A stretch of DNA of 64,000 nucleotides from Natrarchaeobaculum sulfurireducens. Its GTDB lineage: Archaea > Halobacteriota > Halobacteria > Halobacteriales > Natrialbaceae. Where the stretch lies: contig NZ_CP024047.1 in assembly GCF_003430825.1 (NCBI RefSeq), forward strand, positions 992,001 through 1,056,000, read 5' to 3'. Shown here piece by piece: positions 1 through 8,168 of this stretch. The stretch's first letter is position 1. Every line of letters begins with the position of its first letter. Below the pieces are notes generated by a model. It worked only from the letters and a program-made list of their open reading frames with translations. It had not been told where the DNA came from and ran no database searches. The translations under genes and the position numbers were made by a program.

Positions 1-223
1 TCTCGCCGCGTTGATCGAGGAGCGCTCGTTCACCGCCTCCTACGACGGCTACACTGCCTGCCCGCTGCTGACCGAGAAGGGGAAGGCGATGATCGCCGAG
101 TTCGACTACGAGAAACCGATCTCGGCGCCGATCAACAGCAAGATGAACTGGATCATGGACGTCAACGTTATTCCGTCGATGTACTGGAGCACCTGGATGC
201 GCGGCTACGATCCGGTACCGTGA
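1..223 (+). CDS. Sulfide:quinone oxidoreductase-like FAD protein, C-terminal end (partial)
   Basis: The gene enters from outside the window and only its last ~74 residues are visible, ending at TGA 221-223. The stretch YDGYTACPLLTEKGKAMIAEF followed by a Trp/Tyr-rich tail (WIMDVNVIPSMYWSTWMRG) matches the C-terminal region of type III-like sulfide:quinone reductases, where the YDGY..CPL loop carries a conserved Cys and the tail is an amphipathic membrane-contacting helix. Such enzymes oxidise sulfide and pass electrons to quinone. The following genes are a regulator and a bd-type quinol oxidase, which would fit sulfide-linked respiration. Family assignment rests on the tail only. Confidence 0.7.
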   Translation, partial: LAALIEERSFTASYDGYTACPLLTEKGKAMIAEFDYEKPISAPINSKMNWIMDVNVIPSMYWSTWMRGYDPVP

Positions 224-523
224 GCATCGTCGAGGCGAGCCTCGTCACGACCGAGTGATTGAGGTACGATACGAACCGGAAGGCTCGAGCGTCCGCCCTA
301 GCCTCGAGAGGATGCATCACGGATGGTCGTCGCAATATTTTCCGCAGTGATCGACGAGTCCGTCGTTCCCCGCCAAAACCACGTCGTTCGACTCCTTTAG
401 GCGAATCCGGCCCCTCCTTCCGGACGGGATGGCAGCCACCGTACCGTTCGCGACCCAGTCGGGGAATCGCTACAGCCACACGGTCGAACTGCCGACGACG
501 TCTCGGGGGGCGCAATCGGGCCT
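224..523. other. Intergenic region before the first HTH regulator
   Basis: About 300 bases with codon-free character. Apart from a weak TATA-like CTCCTTTAGG near 390-400, I see no repeat, RNA gene or small gene here. Confidence 0.4.
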
Positions 524-1285
524 ATGACCCACCAGCGTCGCCTTCGCGAGGTCACGTTCACCCTGGCGTACGAGCGTGGCGTCGATCCGGTCGCGGACGT
601 CCTCCACGAACATCCGACGCTCCAGGCCTCGAAGATTTCCGTCACGCTCGGGCCGATGTCGGCCGTCCAGCTCGTTCGGCTCACTGGCCCACCAGAAGCC
701 GCCGATCGGCTCCAGACAGTCCTCGAGGACCGCGAGTTCCGTCCGCGACCGATCGGCATCGAACCCTGTCGAGCCACGAACACGGTGTACCCGCTCGAGT
801 GTACGCCGCGGCGACGGCTGTGTTGCGTGTACGTCGACGAACTCGACGACTGTCCATCGATCGACTCGGCGATTGCGGCTGCGTCGGGGACGGGGACGAT
901 CTGTGAGTGTAACGCCCATGCGGGGCGCGAACAGTGGCGCGTACTGTTGCGATCCGACGAGTGCGTCGGCGATCTGTTCGACCTCGTCGAGGAAACCTGC
1001 ACTGCGGGCATCGACGTCGAACTGGGCCACATCGGCGAGGCGACGACGTGGCACGGCGACGACTTCGTCGGCTCGGATCTGACTGGGACACAGCAACAGG
1101 CGATCGCCGAAGCGGCCGCAAGGGGGTACTACGAACGCCCCCGGGAGGTCACGATCGGCGAACTCGCAGCCGAACTCGACGTACCGGAGTCGACGCTTTC
1201 TTACCGGCTCCGCATGGCCGAATCGCAACTCGTCAAACGCTACCTCGAGCGACACGCCGAACTCGAGGACGCACCCCTCGCCTGA
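524..1285 (+). CDS. Bat-type (bacterio-opsin activator-like) HTH regulator
   Basis: A 253-residue protein whose residues ~186-241 form the haloarchaeal HTH_10 module: LTGTQQQAI, GYYERPREVT, LAAELDVPESTLSYRLRMAE. The N-terminal ~180 residues are a sensor-like region with nine cysteines (82, 93, 100, 101, 110, 127, 129, 147, 159), which suggests metal or redox sensing; that is inference. It sits 195 bp upstream of cydAB in the same direction. The gap between them carries inverted repeats that could be its target. Two relatives with the same HTH pattern lie in this window at 35616 and 42887, each beside another sulfur or respiratory gene set. Confidence 0.85.
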   Translation: MTHQRRLREVTFTLAYERGVDPVADVLHEHPTLQASKISVTLGPMSAVQLVRLTGPPEAADRLQTVLEDREFRPRPIGIEPCRATNTVYPLECTPRRRLCCVYVDELDDCPSIDSAIAAASGTGTICECNAHAGREQWRVLLRSDECVGDLFDLVEETCTAGIDVELGHIGEATTWHGDDFVGSDLTGTQQQAIAEAAARGYYERPREVTIGELAAELDVPESTLSYRLRMAESQLVKRYLERHAELEDAPLA

Positions 1286-1351
1286 GCGGCCGACCCCGAA
1301 CCCGGACGATTCTTCCAGCAGAATAAATTGGCCGTTCGTCCACTACACTCT

Positions 1352-1424
1352 GGTTTATCAATCGAACTGTATCGCTAAAAGGCGATAAAGGCTCTGGTTC
1401 GATGGTAAAAACTTGGCTATAGCC
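1352..1424 (+). promoter_or_regulatory. Inverted repeats in the cydAB upstream region
   Basis: Three dyads are visible. TATCGC (1370-1375) pairs with GCGATA (1382-1387) across six bases. Arms of about 16 bp at 1352-1367 and 1397-1412 enclose it with 12 of 16 positions complementary, including ATCGAAC/GTTCGAT. A perfect 10-bp palindrome GGCTATAGCC lies at 1415-1424. The arrangement looks like a compound operator for cydAB; the binding protein is not known from sequence. Confidence 0.5.
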
Positions 1425-1479
1425 GAACATGAGTTTACCCATCGGTCGTCCCTAACTGTGACTCACTGGTGAGCACGAT

Positions 1480-2949
1480 ATGTACGCAAGCCGACTGATG
1501 ACCGACCCAACACTCACGACGGCACTGTTCGAAGTCGGGCCGTGGCTGTCGTTTCTCTCGCCGGAGCTGGCGAGCCGAGCCCAGTTCGGCTGGGCGATCA
1601 CGATTCACATCGTGTTCGCGGCCCTCTCCGTCGGACTCGCACCGTTTCTCGTCTACTTCACCGTCCAGGAGGTTCGGACGGAAAAGGAACGATACGCCCG
1701 ACTCAGAAAGTTCTGGACCAAACTGTTCGCGATCGGGTTCGTCATGGGAACCGTCACCGGCATCCCGATGGGCTTTATGTTCGGGACGAACTTCGCGGCC
1801 TTTTCGGAAACCGCCGGCGAACTGATCGGGGGGCCGCTCTCGTTCGAGGCGAAGATGGCGTTCATGCTCGAGGCCGTCTTCCTCGGCGTGTTACTGTTCG
1901 GTCGTGAGCGGGTGTCCGAGTGGTTCTACGCGCTCTCGTCGGTGATGGTCGCGCTGGGCGCGTGGCTTTCTGCGTTCTGGATCCTCGTCGTCAACTCCTG
2001 GATGCAGACGCCCCGCGGCCACGAGGTCGTGATGGAAGGCGGCGTCCCGATTGCCCAGCTCGTCGACCCCGTTGCGGCGTTTTTCAACCCTCGATTCCCG
2101 TGGATGTACGTCCACATGCAAAACGCCGCGATCATCTCCGTGACGCTGCTGATCGCAGGCGTCGCGGCGTACTTCGTCTGGAAGAACCGCGACAGCGAGG
2201 TCTGGAACACGGCGCTTCGGGTGGCCGTCGTCGTCCTTCTGATTACGTCGATGTTTCAGGCCATTCACGGTGACCTGTATGCAGGCCACGTCGAAGAGAC
2301 ACAGCCTCAGAAATTCGCCGCGATGGAAGCACATTACGAAACCGGCTCTGCTGATTTACACATTGTTGCGATTCCAACGGAACTCGAATCGTTTACTGAC
2401 CCCCGGGCAGATAACCTCTATACCATTAGTATCCCGTATCTGGCCTCGTTCCTCGCAAGCCACGGTGACCCATCATACGAGATAACCGGGTTAAATGACT
2501 TCGAGTATGAAAATCCACCCGTCGCGTGGGTGTTCTGGTCGTTCCGGATCATGGTCGGGCTCGGCTTCTGGTTCATCGCGCTCGGCGCCTGGGGAACCTA
2601 CCGCCTCTGGAGGGGTGGACTCGCCGACGACGAGCGGCTGCTCAAAGCGCTGATGATCTCTGCACCGCTCGGGTTCGTCGCGCTGATCACCGGCTGGTAC
2701 GTCACCGAGATCGGTCGTCAACCCTGGATCATTCAGGACGTCCTGACGACTGCCGAGGGCGTCTCACCGCCACTGACCTCGACCGAGGCGACCCTGACGC
2801 TGATCGCGTTCGTGATCGGGTATATCCTGCTGTTCGGCGTCTTCCTCTACGTCTTCAAGCGCCTCGTAGACGAGGAGGCCGAGCGACACGAGGTCGGCAT
2901 CGAGGAGGACGACCGCCCCGACGCACCGGGGGTGACTGCCGATGACTAA
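1480..2949 (+). CDS. cydA: Cytochrome bd quinol oxidase subunit I
   Basis: A 489-residue multi-pass protein of the CydA family, which oxidises quinol and reduces oxygen using hemes b558, b595 and d. Visible hallmarks are the N-terminal WAITIHIVF helix with a heme-ligand His, FQAIHGDLYAGHVEE, the Q-loop start QKFAAMEAHYET, and the GRQPW motif in EIGRQPWIIQD. I take ATG 1480, which has GGTGAG a few bases upstream; ATG 1498 is possible. It overlaps cydB by 8 nt. The ~220 bases encoding the Q-loop (about 2300-2517) are only ~51% GC while following sequence is ~68%. Confidence 0.96.
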   Translation: MYASRLMTDPTLTTALFEVGPWLSFLSPELASRAQFGWAITIHIVFAALSVGLAPFLVYFTVQEVRTEKERYARLRKFWTKLFAIGFVMGTVTGIPMGFMFGTNFAAFSETAGELIGGPLSFEAKMAFMLEAVFLGVLLFGRERVSEWFYALSSVMVALGAWLSAFWILVVNSWMQTPRGHEVVMEGGVPIAQLVDPVAAFFNPRFPWMYVHMQNAAIISVTLLIAGVAAYFVWKNRDSEVWNTALRVAVVVLLITSMFQAIHGDLYAGHVEETQPQKFAAMEAHYETGSADLHIVAIPTELESFTDPRADNLYTISIPYLASFLASHGDPSYEITGLNDFEYENPPVAWVFWSFRIMVGLGFWFIALGAWGTYRLWRGGLADDERLLKALMISAPLGFVALITGWYVTEIGRQPWIIQDVLTTAEGVSPPLTSTEATLTLIAFVIGYILLFGVFLYVFKRLVDEEAERHEVGIEEDDRPDAPGVTADD

Positions 2950-3937
2950 GCTCCTCTCGGACTCGGCGTACCTGCTCGAGTCGCTGCCCGAGATCTGGTT
3001 CGGGCTCGTGGTCGTCTCGCTGGGAGTCTATCTGTTGCTCGACGGCTTCGATTTCGGCCTAGGCATCCTGTATGCCGAGGCAGACGAGGCAGAACGGCAG
3101 ACGATGCTCGCGGCGTTCGGCCCGGTCTGGAAGGCCAACGAGGTGTGGCTCGTCCTGTTCGGGACGGTACTGTTCGCGGGCTTTCCGGTGGTGTACGCTA
3201 ATCTGTTGTCGCGTCACTACCTGCTGGTGTTCGCGATCCTGTTCGCGCTGTCACTGCGGGGACTCGGGTCGAAACTCAGGGAGGAACGTGACGACGAGCC
3301 GTGGGTTCGATTCTGGGACGCCTGCTTCGTCGTCGGAAGCGCCACTTCGCCGTTCCTGCTCGGTGTCTTCGTCGCGAGCTGGGTTCTCGGCACTCCTTCG
3401 GCACTCGCCGCCGGCCCTTTCGTGATCGGCGTCACCGTCGTCGCGCTCACGATCGTGCTCGGGGCGGCGTTCCTGGGCGTCAAGACCGACGGCGAACTGC
3501 GCGCCCGCGTCGGCCGACGCGGACAACTCGCAACCGCCGTCTACGTCGGCCTGTTCGTGCTGACTGCCATCGTGCTGTACGGCCGGTATCCCGGGCTCCA
3601 GTCGGTCCTCCTGTCGGGCTCGACCGTCGCCGTGGTCGCCGCGACGGTAGCATTCGCGGTCGGTAACGTCGTCGCTATCGCCCACGATCGGTTCCGCATC
3701 GCTCTGGTGTCGGCGGCCGGCATCGCCGGCGCGTTCGTCGTCTTCGTCGCGACGCTGCTGTACCCGCAGGTCGATCCCGCAGCGGGCCTGACGATCGCCG
3801 ACGCCGTCGTCTCCCCGCTTCCGCTGAACATGACTACGCTCGTCGCAGCGATCTTTCTCCCAATCATCGTCGGCTACTTCGTGTTTCTCTACTCGTTGTT
3901 CAGTGGTCCCGCGAGGCCAGAAGAGAGCTACAGCTGA
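2942..3937 (+). CDS. cydB: Cytochrome bd quinol oxidase subunit II
   Basis: A 331-residue hydrophobic protein of the CydB family. The N-terminus has the typical LVVVSLGVYLLLDGFDFGLG, then GPVWKANEVWLVLFG and further helices through the C-terminus. CydB lacks heme ligands but is needed to assemble and stabilise the di-heme site in CydA. Its ATG lies inside the last codons of cydA (8-nt overlap), so the two are translationally coupled. No cydX-like small gene is apparent directly downstream, where the sequence turns AT-rich. Confidence 0.95.
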   Translation: MTKLLSDSAYLLESLPEIWFGLVVVSLGVYLLLDGFDFGLGILYAEADEAERQTMLAAFGPVWKANEVWLVLFGTVLFAGFPVVYANLLSRHYLLVFAILFALSLRGLGSKLREERDDEPWVRFWDACFVVGSATSPFLLGVFVASWVLGTPSALAAGPFVIGVTVVALTIVLGAAFLGVKTDGELRARVGRRGQLATAVYVGLFVLTAIVLYGRYPGLQSVLLSGSTVAVVAATVAFAVGNVVAIAHDRFRIALVSAAGIAGAFVVFVATLLYPQVDPAAGLTIADAVVSPLPLNMTTLVAAIFLPIIVGYFVFLYSLFSGPARPEESYS

Positions 3938-4272
3938 CCGACTACCGAAATATAAGTAAAAGTATATATTAGCAATATACTAAACAATCTATTATACCCC
4001 GGATTTTCGGAGAGTGTACTGTCCCAACACCAAAAACGGACTGTTCGCCGTTCAGACTCGATATCTGTCGACATCTGACTGCTGTCGTTTTAATTTTACG
4101 ACTCGGTGTGTCCGATGCCTGTACCACGCGGTGAAACCGAAAGAAATGCTCGCTCTGGGCTCGAAGGTCGATAGTCGGATAGCTACAGTCGGGCTTCTCC
4201 CAGTCATTATTATCAAATTATATAATACTATTTAGAACAGTTACTAGCGAGTTAATGAACGGTGGACGACAT
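3938..4272. other. AT-rich intergenic region after cydB
   Basis: Much lower GC than the flanks. An inverted repeat AGTATAT (3961-3967) / ATATACT (3975-3981) just after the cydB stop could be a transcript-end hairpin. An open frame at 4014-4235 reads a Cys- and Arg-containing peptide without acidic bias or a convincing start, and I do not consider it a gene. Confidence 0.45.
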
Positions 4273-4418
4273 ATAGTTCACCCGTCCGGGGAACTATAGT
4301 GACAACTGAAACCACACCGATCGCACTATCCGCGGTTCTCGCTCGGTTCCTCGCTCCGAACCGCGCTCCTCCCGTGCGATCGTATGTGCACTGATTTTCA
4401 GTGGCTACAATAATCACA
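4273..4418. mobile_element. MITE-like palindromic element (candidate)
   Basis: A near-perfect hairpin ATAGTTC-A-CCCG-TC-CGGG-GAACTAT occupies 4273-4297. It is followed by a larger imperfect palindrome. CGATCGCAC (4318-4326) pairs exactly with GTGCGATCG (4374-4382), GCGGTTC (4332-4338) with GAACCGC (4358-4364), and the outer flanks share ACTGAAA/TTTCAGT. No coding frame is present. The structure resembles a non-autonomous element or insertion-sequence end. No second copy is visible in this window, so the assignment is inference. Confidence 0.4.
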
Positions 4419-4555
4419 GCACGAGAGACGCCCGCGACGGACCGTGTCGAACAGGACGTCTCGAGGCCCCTATCGGAGCGGGACTGCGACCGCGTAAAAA
4501 GTGCCGTCAGGTGACGCGCGGGCGTTTACGGCCAGAGCGGTCCAGATGTCGAGCG

Positions 4556-4783
4556 ATGACCGAACTCACGATTCCGCCGGACGCGGACGACGACCGAACT
4601 GAAGCACTCGTTCGTGAACACGTCGACGTCGGCGACGGGGTCGAAGTCCGCGAAGCAGAGCGTACCGGCGGCGACGATCCGGCGGTGACGGGTGAGGTGA
4701 CTGGTATCGAAGCCGGCCATCTCGAGTTCGATGACCAGCCACTCGGCGGCAAAAGCGTCTGGTTCGACGAGTCAAGACGCTGA
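4556..4783 (+). CDS. Small acidic protein of unknown function
   Basis: A 75-residue very acidic protein starting MTELTIPPDADDD. The middle VDVGDGVEVRE...TGEVTGIEAGHLEFDD looks like a small beta-barrel fold. An upstream in-frame ATG at 4511 would add 15 basic residues that are unlike haloarchaeal protein, so I use 4556. It stands alone between the AT-rich gap and the convergent Gfo/Idh gene. I do not recognise a family. Confidence 0.65.
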   Translation: MTELTIPPDADDDRTEALVREHVDVGDGVEVREAERTGGDDPAVTGEVTGIEAGHLEFDDQPLGGKSVWFDESRR

Positions 4784-4863
4784 CGCGCGTCGAATCGGAG
4801 TCGAAACCCGACTCGGGGCCGACCTGACGAGTCGACTCACTCGAGTCGACCCGCGCTGCTGAC

Positions 4864-5988
4864 TCACTCGAGCGTGATCCACTCGCCGCGCTCGTCGCTC
4901 TCCTCGATCGCCGCAAGCACGCGCTGGGCGGCGAGGCCGTCGGCGAAACTCGGCTCGAACTCGGTTCCCTCGGCGACGGCGCTGAGGAACTCGTAGTTCT
5001 CGTGGACGAACGTGTGTTCCCAGCCCAGGACGTGTCCAGGTGGCCACCAGTGGTCAATGTAGGGGTCGTCGGCGTCGGTGACGAGGATCGTCTCGTAGCC
5101 TCGATTACCATCTCGTACGAGTTCGAGTTCGTTCAACCGCTCGAGCGAAAAGCGCAGACTGCCCTCGGAGCCGTGGATCTCGATCGTGTGATCGTTCTTG
5201 TGGCCTGTCGCGAACCGCGAGGCCTCGAGGGACCCCATTGCACCGTTTTCGAACTCGACCTGTGCGGAGTAGGCGTCGTCGACGGTGACTGGCCGCGTGT
5301 CGTCTTCCCCGGGGACGGGACGGTCGTCGACGAACGTCCGCAGGTGGCCGCTGACGCGGTCGATCTCACCCGCGAGGTCGTCGTCGCCGACGAGGAATCG
5401 CAGGAGATCGACCGTGTGCGCGCCGAGATCGCCGAGTGCGCCGGAGCCCGCCAGTTCGGCGTCGTTGCGCCAGGACCACGGGGCCTCGGGATCGACCAGC
5501 CAGTCTTGCAGGTAGCGACCGCGGACGTGGCGGATCTCGCCGAGATCACCGGCCTCGAGCAGCCGCTTTGCGTACTGAATCGCGGGGACGAACCGGTAGT
5601 TGAACGCGCAGCCCGCGGGCACGTCCTCGCCCGCGTTCGCGGCGGCATCGGCCATCTCCTCGGCCGTCTCGAGCGTCGGGGCGAGGGGTTTCTCACAGAA
5701 GACCGGCGTGCCAGCCTCGAGTGCGGCGATCGAGGGCTCGGCGTGGACGTGATTCGGACCGAGGTTGTAGAAGACGTCGACCTCGTCGACGACGGCTCGC
5801 CAGTCGGTCGCGATCGAGTCGAAGCCGAAGCGGTCGGCCGCCTCCTCGAGGGCGGACTCGTCGCGGCCGACGAGGACCGAACGGTCGATCGCGGGCGCAT
5901 CCGGGAAGAACATCGGAAGTCGCGCCATGGCGTTTGCGTGTGCGTTACCCATGAACCGGTAGCCGAGGACGCCAACGTCGAGTGTCAT
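4864..5988 (-). CDS. Gfo/Idh/MocA-family NAD(P)-dependent oxidoreductase
   Basis: A 374-residue protein with an N-terminal Rossmann fold (VGVLGYRFMGNAHANAM), the family signature VFCEKPLAPT around residue 97, then NYRFVPAIQYAK and a C-terminal alpha/beta domain with GALGDLGAHTVDL. These enzymes oxidise or reduce sugars and inositols. It lies 27 bp downstream of a sugar-isomerase-like gene on the same strand, and the two likely form an operon for metabolism of a sugar or cyclitol. The substrate cannot be read from sequence. Confidence 0.9.
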   Translation of the reverse strand: MTLDVGVLGYRFMGNAHANAMARLPMFFPDAPAIDRSVLVGRDESALEEAADRFGFDSIATDWRAVVDEVDVFYNLGPNHVHAEPSIAALEAGTPVFCEKPLAPTLETAEEMADAAANAGEDVPAGCAFNYRFVPAIQYAKRLLEAGDLGEIRHVRGRYLQDWLVDPEAPWSWRNDAELAGSGALGDLGAHTVDLLRFLVGDDDLAGEIDRVSGHLRTFVDDRPVPGEDDTRPVTVDDAYSAQVEFENGAMGSLEASRFATGHKNDHTIEIHGSEGSLRFSLERLNELELVRDGNRGYETILVTDADDPYIDHWWPPGHVLGWEHTFVHENYEFLSAVAEGTEFEPSFADGLAAQRVLAAIEESDERGEWITLE

Positions 5989-6015
5989 AGTGTATGGTAG
6001 CTGTCTCGTCGGTGG

Positions 6016-6984
6016 TTACTCCGTCCAGTAGGCCTCGCCGGGAGTTTCCCGAAAGACGGCCCGCTGGAGGCAGTCGATCGCTTTCTCGAGGCCCTCGATC
6101 GAACTGGTGAGCGAGTCCTCGTGTTCGATGCTGAGGACGTCGTCGTAGCCGACCATCCGAAGGGTCGAGACGACGTCTTTCCAGTGGTCTTCGCCGTGGC
6201 CGTAGCCGACCGAGCGGAACAGCCACGAACGGTGCAGTTCGTCGTCGTAAGCGGTCGTATCGAGGACGCCTTTGATCCGCGCCTGTTCGTCGTAGATCTG
6301 CGTGTCCTTCGCGTGGACGTGGTGGATCGCGCCGTCGGAGCCGAGAAACCGGATCGCGTCGGTGACGTCGATCCCCTGCCAGTAGAGGTGGGAGGGATCG
6401 AAGTTGGCCCCGACGCGATCGTTCGTCACCTCGCGAAGTCGGAGCAAGCCAGCGGGTTCGTACACCAGCATGTTCGGGTGCATCTCGATCGCAAGGTCGA
6501 CGTCGTGCTCGTCGGCGAACGCGGCGAGATTCGACCAGTACTCCGTGGCCCGTTCCCACTGGTACTCGAGCGCCTCGGCGTGTTCGGGTGGCCAGGGCGC
6601 GGTGATCCAGTTTGGCACCTCGTCGTCGGGGCCGCCGGCCGGTAAGCCCGAAAAGCAGGTGACGGTTCCGACCTCGAGCTGGGCGGTGAGTCGGATCGCC
6701 TCGCGGAGTTCGGTGTCGGCCGTCTCGGCCTCGTCCTCGTCGGGGTGTAACGGATTGTTGTGCGTCGCAAGGGCGCTAATACGCATGTCGTGGTCTGCGA
6801 GCGTCTCCTTCAAGCTCTCCTGTGCCGACTCGTCGTCGAGGTACCGGTTGCGCTCGAGGTGGTCGTCGCCGGGATAGCCGCCGACGCCGGGTTCGACCGC
6901 GCTAACGCCGCGGTCTGCGAGAAATTCGAGGGCGTCCTCGAACGATCGATCGTACAACGGTGGGGTGTGAACGCCGATATCCAT
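6016..6984 (-). CDS. Sugar phosphate isomerase/epimerase (AP endonuclease-2-like TIM barrel)
   Basis: A 322-residue protein of the xylose-isomerase-like TIM barrel family. Characteristic metal-site segments are visible: LAIEMHPNMLV, VGANFDPSHLYWQGID, IHHVHAKDTQIYD and VLSIEHEDSL near the C-terminus, which supply the Glu/Asp/His ligands. It is the first gene of a two-gene minus-strand unit with the Gfo/Idh oxidoreductase. The pair resembles inositol or rare-sugar catabolic modules. Exact activity is unassigned. Confidence 0.9.
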   Translation of the reverse strand: MDIGVHTPPLYDRSFEDALEFLADRGVSAVEPGVGGYPGDDHLERNRYLDDESAQESLKETLADHDMRISALATHNNPLHPDEDEAETADTELREAIRLTAQLEVGTVTCFSGLPAGGPDDEVPNWITAPWPPEHAEALEYQWERATEYWSNLAAFADEHDVDLAIEMHPNMLVYEPAGLLRLREVTNDRVGANFDPSHLYWQGIDVTDAIRFLGSDGAIHHVHAKDTQIYDEQARIKGVLDTTAYDDELHRSWLFRSVGYGHGEDHWKDVVSTLRMVGYDDVLSIEHEDSLTSSIEGLEKAIDCLQRAVFRETPGEAYWTE

Positions 6985-7352
6985 GCGTTTAGTATCTATG
7001 AGGGGGGTTCGTGGTAGCTGGCGGACGATTCAGGCGAGTGGATCACGTGCTTCGGGATCGACACCGTCGGCTTCCACGTCGTCACTGGTTAATTCGCACG
7101 GTTCGTTCGTGCTCACGTGAACGATGGCTGCCCTCGAGGACGCTGGAGGGTGCGTGGCTGCGTGACGTGTTCGGGTCCGATCCCCATCGGTGATCGTGTC
7201 GGAGAACGCGCCCTATCGAAATGTAACGCCGACTCGGACGCGGAGGCTCGAGGTGGTGTGGTGAAAGAGCGTCGATCGGGTCGACGCCGTCAGAAAACGA
7301 TCACAACGTATGGGTGGCTACAGGTCGAGCAATCACAGGGAGCGACGTCGAG
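6985..7352. other. Intergenic region
   Basis: About 370 bases between two minus-strand genes. I find no RNA gene, repeat or plausible small gene. The part nearest 6985-7010 presumably holds the promoter of the isomerase gene. Confidence 0.4.
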
Positions 7353-7970
7353 TTACTCGAACGTGCCGCGATGGGCTATCTCTTCGATGGGCTTGCGGCC
7401 GCTTGGCTGCTCGCGCTCGCGCAGGTCCTCGCTAAGCGTCTCCGGGGGTGCGTGCTCGCCGACGGCGAACATCGCTTCGATCTCGAACTCCTCGGGGACA
7501 TCGAGTTCCTCGGCCGCCCGTTCGTAGTCGAAGCCGGCCATCCCGTGGACGGCCAGTCCGCGGCGGGCGCCCTCGAGCGCGAGATTCTGCCAGGCAGCGC
7601 CGGTATCGAACGAGTGCGTCGGTGCAGGTTCGCCGTTGTGATCGAACGTCGTCTTCGACGCGATGACGCCGAGGACGGCCGCCTCCGTAGCCCACACCCG
7701 ATTCCCCTCGACGAGTAAGTCGACGTACGTCTCCCACTCGTCGTCCTCGCGGGTGGCGTAGACGAACCGCCAGTGCTGGTTGTTGTACGCCGATGGTGCC
7801 CACCGGGCGGCCTCGAACAGCGGGAGGAACTGTTCTTCCTCGAGTGGCTCACCGGTCATCGCGTACGGCGACCAGCGGGTGACGAAGAGCGGGTCGACGT
7901 CGTACTCCGTTTCGCGGTGGTCGACGGCGTCTTCGTGCAGCGACGGTTGCTTCGATACGGATTCTTTCAT
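7353..7970 (-). CDS. Nitroreductase-family FMN oxidoreductase
   Basis: A 205-residue protein with the nitroreductase fold. FMN-binding segments are TRWSPYAMTGEPL near residue 31, ARWAPSAYNNQHWRFVYA, and DTGAAWQNLALEGARRGLAVHGMAGFD; the C-terminus has GRKPIEEIAHRGTFE. Members reduce flavins, quinones or nitro compounds with NAD(P)H. It is monocistronic, with AT-rich TAATAACCTATA just upstream of the start near 8000 as a likely promoter. Physiological substrate unknown. Confidence 0.9.
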   Translation of the reverse strand: MKESVSKQPSLHEDAVDHRETEYDVDPLFVTRWSPYAMTGEPLEEEQFLPLFEAARWAPSAYNNQHWRFVYATREDDEWETYVDLLVEGNRVWATEAAVLGVIASKTTFDHNGEPAPTHSFDTGAAWQNLALEGARRGLAVHGMAGFDYERAAEELDVPEEFEIEAMFAVGEHAPPETLSEDLREREQPSGRKPIEEIAHRGTFE

Positions 7971-8168
7971 TGCCGCCTCGTTCGGCCGGACGACACCTAT
8001 AGGTTATTAGACAGTCGGGTTACCAGGTGACGTCGATGTCGTCGACTCGTGTGTGCATTCCACACGATTGGCAAGTATGGCAATATCTACACACTACGAG
8101 CGTACATTCAGGACTCGAACTCGGTACAACTGCGGAAAACCGGCGGGTCGAGATCGAAAGCGGGGCCG

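Noticed and set aside
4014-4235. 73-residue frame in the AT-rich gap after cydB
   Set aside because: No acidic bias, no ribosome binding site, and Cys-rich random-looking sequence; treated as non-coding.
5002-6000. 332-residue plus-strand open frame opposite the Gfo/Idh gene
   Set aside because: It mirrors the minus-strand gene with GC-rich third positions; its composition (Val/Arg/Asp repeats, no fold motif) is that of an antisense shadow, and the Gfo/Idh protein has clear family motifs.
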